NCBI RefSeq assembly: GCF_040958095.1
Contig: NC_091160.1
Coordinates: 40,467,730 to 40,531,729 of the forward strand
From: Procambarus clarkii
Lineage: Eukaryota > Arthropoda > Malacostraca > Decapoda > Cambaridae
DNA: 64,000 bases
Reading direction: 5' to 3'
The position numbers were made by a program, and so were the translations under genes. The notes beneath the pieces are model-generated. The model had not been told where the DNA came from. It searched no databases and saw only the letters and a list, made by a program, of their open reading frames with translations. Of the stretch, positions 59,355 to 64,000 are shown one piece after another (within the stretch, counting starts at the first letter, position 1; the number at the start of each line of letters is the position of its first letter).

Positions 59355-59770
59355 TTTATTTATTTATTTATTTATTTATATATATACAAGAAGGTACATT
59401 GGTATTGTGAGGATACATAGCATAGTAATTACATTCTTGTAAAGCCACTAGTACGCGCAGCGTTTCGGGCAGGTCCTTAATCTAAGAAACTTATAAGTAG
59501 GTAAATACTTGCAAAATTTATAAAAATGATAAGTTACATAGCATGAACAAAATAAAAGATGAGAGAAAAATTGTAGGTACTGTATATTAAAGCACATAGG
59601 TAGCTCAGAATGAATTGCAATTGGATTGTCTTGGAATAATGGTTAGTGTAACCTAAGATCAAGACAGAAGTATAAAATGTACTATAGATAATGACACAAT
59701 ATTTTGCTTTAGACACAGAATGAAGTGTTGCAATAAGAACACTTATTGCTAGCCTTGCTCCAATGAGACC
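59355..59770 (-). mobile_element. LINE family A tail, minus strand
   Basis: TTTA-repeat, then TATATACAAGAAGGTACATT, AGTACGCGCAGCGTTTCGGG and the 3'UTR beyond. Sister tails lie at 61265 and 61560. Confidence 0.78.
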
Positions 59771-60600
59771 TCGCTTGACGTTTGTGCAGTGTTATGACGA
59801 GGGTGGCCCTAACTAGTGTAACATAATCTATTGAAAACAGATGTACCCGTTAGGTTTTTGTCAGTTGGGATCCTAGAGTGCTGTCAGACGCATGACTGAT
59901 TAATACAATGTAAGCGCCTGGCTAGTTTTAAGAAAAGTTAGTGAGTAAATCGGTTACAGACGGCCAGAAGGTTACATATATTTTATGACTATGTAAGAGA
60001 TTGGTAGTAGCTGGAGGATTGTCAGATAACTGATTTTGTTGTTAATTTGAAAGATGAAACACCAAGCCTATCGCGAAACGAGTGACGTCAATCACTGGAA
60101 ACTATTATGCCTCGCGGCAAAGAAACGTAAACGGGTAGATGATTGGGGAGTCCCAGGAGTCCCTCAGGGTGACAAGCACCGGCCCCGCCCCACACAGAGA
60201 ACACTGGGTAACAAAATCAAAACTCGGACCCCATCTAAAACGAAAAAGTCATCTACTGCTCTCCGGCAGAGCAGAAACCAGCCGCCCACCACGACTGAGG
60301 GCACACCAGGAGCCCACAAAGACCCACCAACCCCCGGCACCTCTCGGCCAAGTCGGCCCCTGGAACAACGTAGTCACCCCGCCGGGAGAACCAGCCAGAA
60401 CACGTAAAAAAAAAGTATCAACAATCCCGTGACCCAAGGCGATATGTGCGCCAGGTGTCGTACAACCGGACCGTTGAACAGGGATGCCAAACGGCAGTAG
60501 CAAAGCCCAAACACGAAAACAGGACGTGGTCCGGCGGCTCCCAGGCGGAAGTGTCCAGACGTCCGTTCGTCGTCAGGTTGAACCAGGAGTCCGTCAGATA
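59771..60600. other. No gene recognised
   Basis: A basic, Pro/Arg-rich open frame (60054-60407, plus) has no recognisable domain and lies among LINE debris. Confidence 0.4.
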
Positions 60601-60609
60601 ACTGTTGCA

Positions 60610-61250
60610 GTATGATAATTTGAGCTCCTCTGGGGCAGCGTAAGAACGCGGATTCAATTTGTAGCTGGACTGTGTCTATGGAGGATGTATACAGGAGTTT
60701 ACGTGAGGGCCATTAATACTAGTGGCCTCGACGAGGACAGGAAGCCGGCGGTTTGTCAAAGGTCCCCTCATTTACCCTGATGATCTTTTCCAGTTGTATT
60801 TTAATCCAACAGTTTTGGCATTTACTGCTTCGGCGGGTAGGCAATTCCATGGGTTTATAACCCTACGGGTGATAAAAATTATCTCCTGTTCTCAGACCTA
60901 CATTGTGGCTTGTTGAGCATGAAACCGTAGCTACTCGTTCGTGTTGTATCTGACCTTTTGAATCAATTTTCCGGGTCAACATCCCGGAAAATTGTTCAGT
61001 ATTTTAAAATTTTCAATGAGATCCGCCCTGTCATGCCTTGTTTAGTGTTAGCCCTGTGGCCCTCAACCGTTCCTGATACGAGAGATGACTTTGCTCTGGA
61101 ATGATTTTTGTTGCCCGGTTTTGCATCTTTTCAAGAGCAGCTGTGTCTTCTGAAGATAGGTCTCCACGCCTGCATGGAATAATCCAGGTGGAGGCACACC
61201 AGAGACTTATACAATTGAATGACTACCTTCTTTTACAGGTAAAGGTACGC
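60610..61250 (-). mobile_element. Old LINE RT C-terminal remnant, minus strand
   Basis: Minus-strand frames read ALEKMQNRATKIIPEQSHLS and YQERLRATGLTLNKA, the C-terminal RT block of a CR1/Jockey-like LINE. Stops are frequent. Confidence 0.6.
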
Positions 61251-61264
61251 TTGATTATTCCAAG

Positions 61265-62009
61265 GGTTTGGTTAGTTTATTTATTTATTTATTTATTTAT
61301 TTATAGAAGAAGTTACATTGGGTTTACGAGAGTACATAGCATGATGTGTTTACATTCTTGTAAAGCCACTAGCAAGCACAGCGTTTCGGGCAGGTCCTTA
61401 ATCTAACGGATAATATTAAGTATGTAATTCTAGCAAAATATATAAAATGTTAACAGGTATATTGTAAGAAAATTTGAGAGAGATTAGCAAGTATATTAAA
61501 GTACATTAAAGCACATTGAAAGCTTTGATTGATATGACAAAGATTAGTAGGCACATTAAATTATTTATTTATTTATATACAAGAAGGTACATTGGGTTTA
61601 TGAGAATACATACATAAACTATTAAAGCACACTGATAGCACATATAAGATGACAGCAGTGTTTAATGGTAAAGTTATATGGCTTAGGTACATATATTGGG
61701 GGATTGGGTAGCACAAAATACAGATACAGTGGATACAGATACAGATTATAAACTCGCACTGGATAGTGAGCGAGTTTAAAGAACTAGGTAGGAAACTATG
61801 AAGATGAAATTAGGAACTTTTTGAAATTAGGAAGCTCAATGTAGGAAACTACGAAGATGAAATTAGGAACTTTTTGGTTTTATTTTTTTAATAAGGCAAA
61901 AGTTGGACAGCTTTTCAATTCGTTAGGGAGTGAGTTCTATGGACTAGGTCCCTTTATTTGCAGAGTGCTTACACAGATTAAGTTTGACTCTGAGGATATC
62001 AAAGAGATA
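61265..62009 (-). mobile_element. LINE family A 3' ends, minus strand, cut by the assembly gap
   Basis: Two tails in series (TTTA repeats at 61265 and 61560). The second continues through the 3'UTR into the coding end KYLFDI...RVKLNLCKH type sequence (YLFDILRVKLNLCKH) just before the N run. Confidence 0.8.
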
Positions 62010-62509
62010 NNNNNNNNNNNNNNNNNNNNNNNNNNNNNNNNNNNNNNNNNNNNNNNNNNNNNNNNNNNNNNNNNNNNNNNNNNNNNNNNNNNNNNNNNNN
62101 NNNNNNNNNNNNNNNNNNNNNNNNNNNNNNNNNNNNNNNNNNNNNNNNNNNNNNNNNNNNNNNNNNNNNNNNNNNNNNNNNNNNNNNNNNNNNNNNNNNN
62201 NNNNNNNNNNNNNNNNNNNNNNNNNNNNNNNNNNNNNNNNNNNNNNNNNNNNNNNNNNNNNNNNNNNNNNNNNNNNNNNNNNNNNNNNNNNNNNNNNNNN
62301 NNNNNNNNNNNNNNNNNNNNNNNNNNNNNNNNNNNNNNNNNNNNNNNNNNNNNNNNNNNNNNNNNNNNNNNNNNNNNNNNNNNNNNNNNNNNNNNNNNNN
62401 NNNNNNNNNNNNNNNNNNNNNNNNNNNNNNNNNNNNNNNNNNNNNNNNNNNNNNNNNNNNNNNNNNNNNNNNNNNNNNNNNNNNNNNNNNNNNNNNNNNN
62501 NNNNNNNNN
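62010..62509. other. Assembly gap, 500 N
   Basis: Exactly 500 N, which is usually a placeholder for a gap of unknown size. It separates a LINE A copy from a satellite. Confidence 0.99.
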
Positions 62510-64000
62510 CCACCGTCAATACCACCGTCAATACTCCCGTCAATACCACCGTCAATACCACCGTTAATACCACCGTCAATACCACCGTCAATACTCCCGT
62601 CAATACCACCGTCAATACCACCGTCAATACCACCGTCAATACCACCGTCAATACTCCCGTCAATACTCCCGTCAATACCACCGTCAATACCACCGTCAAT
62701 ACCACCGTCAATACCACCGTCAATACCACCGTCAATACTCCCGTCAATACCACCGTCAATACCACCGTCAATACCCCCGTCAATACCACTGTCACTACCA
62801 CCGTCAATACCACCGTCAATACCACCGTCAATACCACCGTCAATACCACCGTCAATACCACCGTCAATACTCCCGTCAATACTCCCGTCAATACCACCGT
62901 CAATACCACCGTCAATACCACCGTCAATACTCCCGCCAATACTCCCGTCAATACCACCGTCAATACCACCGTCAATACTCCCGTCAATACCACCGTCAAT
63001 ACCACCGTCAATACTCCCGTCAATACTCCCGTCAATACCACCGTCAATACCACCGTCAATACCACCGTCAATACCACCGTCAATACCACCGTCAATACCA
63101 CCGTCAATACTCCCGTCAATACCACCGTCAATACCACCGTCAATACCACCGTCAATACTCCCGTCAATACCACCGTCAATACCACCGTCAATACCACCGT
63201 CAATACCACCGTCAATACCACCGTCAATACCACCGTCAATACCACCGTCAATACCACCGTCAATACTCCCGTCAATACCACCGTCAATACTCCCGTCAAT
63301 ACCACCGTCAATACCACCGTCAATACCACCGTCAATACCACCGTCAATACCACCGTCAATACCCCCGTCAATACCACCGTCAATACTCCCGTCAATACCA
63401 CCGTCAATACCACCGTCAATACCCCCGTCAATACCCCGTCAATACCACCGTCAATACCCCGTCAATACTCCCGTCAATACTCCCGTCAATACCACCGTCA
63501 TACCACCGTCAATACCACCGTCAATACCACCGTCAATACCACCGTCAATACCACCGTCAATACCACCGTCAATACCACCGTCAATACTCCGTCAATACCA
63601 CCGTCAATACTCCGTCAATACCACCGTCAATACCACCGTCAATACCACCGTCAATACCACCGTCAATACCCCGTCAATACTCCCGTCAATACCACCGTCA
63701 ATACCACCGTCAATACCACCGTCAATACCACCGTCAATACCCCGTCAATACCCGTCAATACCCCGTCAATACCCCGTCAATACCACCGTCAATACCCCGT
63801 CAATACCACCGTCAATACCACCGTCAATACCCCGTCAATACTCCCGTCAATACCACCGTCAATACCACCGTCAATACCCCGTCAATACTCCCGTCAATAC
63901 CCCGTCAATACCCCGTCAATACCACCGTCAATACCCCGTCAATACCACCGTCAATACCACCGTCAATACCCCGTCAATACCCGTCAATACTCCCGTCAAT
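62510..64000. repeat. 12-bp satellite running off the right edge
   Basis: The unit is ACCACCGTCAAT with variants ACTCCCGTCAAT and ACCCCCGTCAAT, more than 120 units in view. From 62510 to about 63430 units are uniformly 12 bp, so a minus-strand frame stays open. After 63430, 11-bp and occasional 10-bp units with one C or A fewer become common. Confidence 0.98.

Noticed and set aside
60054-60432. Pro/Arg-rich open frames on the plus strand
   Set aside because: Low-complexity composition, no family resemblance, overlapping open frames on both strands.
61944-63431. 495-codon minus-strand frame of Val/Leu/Thr repeats
   Set aside because: It crosses the N gap and is a translation of the 12-bp satellite joined to a LINE end.

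Overview
The window is eukaryotic, intron-rich and crowded with repeats. Spliced genes, tRNA-derived SINEs, several LINE clades, a Penelope-like element, Tigger-like DNA transposons and long minisatellites point to an arthropod. A decapod crustacean, perhaps a crayfish, is my best guess; that is inference from repeat style and protein similarity. No bacterial operons, CRISPR arrays or RNA genes other than tRNA-derived SINE heads were seen.

Three host genes can be rebuilt exon by exon. (1) A minus-strand SLC15 (POT family, PepT1/PepT2-like) proton-coupled oligopeptide transporter: five coding exons at 34519-26099, 697 codons from the preferred ATG, plus a probable 5'UTR exon at about 36.3-36.45 kb. 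(2) A plus-strand nuclear cap-binding protein subunit 2 (CBP20/NCBP2): four exons from 38231 to 50298, 152 residues, with a GC-AG first intron. (3) The last four exons (minus strand, 57927-53195) of a divergent Cys-loop ligand-gated ion channel whose 5' exons lie beyond the window or in a gap. SLC15 and NCBP2 are divergently transcribed; NCBP2 and the channel are convergent. A second copy of the SLC15 5'UTR exon and first coding exon lies at 14.75-16.2 kb, a partial tandem duplication.

Layout: 0-6 kb holds LINE tails and two minisatellites (28-bp and 15-bp units). 6-25 kb is mostly LINEs (a CR1/L2-like family A, an RNase H-bearing I-like family B, families C and D), SINEs, a Penelope-like fragment and hairpin-rich repeats, plus the duplicated SLC15 exons. 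26-36.5 kb is the SLC15 gene with LINEs and a 36-bp tandem repeat in its introns. 38-50 kb is NCBP2, whose introns hold a Mutator-like MITE, a SINE, an RNase H LINE relic and two Tigger-derived elements. 51-58 kb is the channel gene with LINE debris. 58-62 kb is LINE tails, followed by a 500-N gap and a 12-bp satellite that runs off the right edge.

The host genes do not form a pathway: one imports peptides, one binds capped RNA in the nucleus, one is a membrane receptor subunit. Many long open frames here are artefacts of tandem repeats with stop-free units and are not reported as genes.
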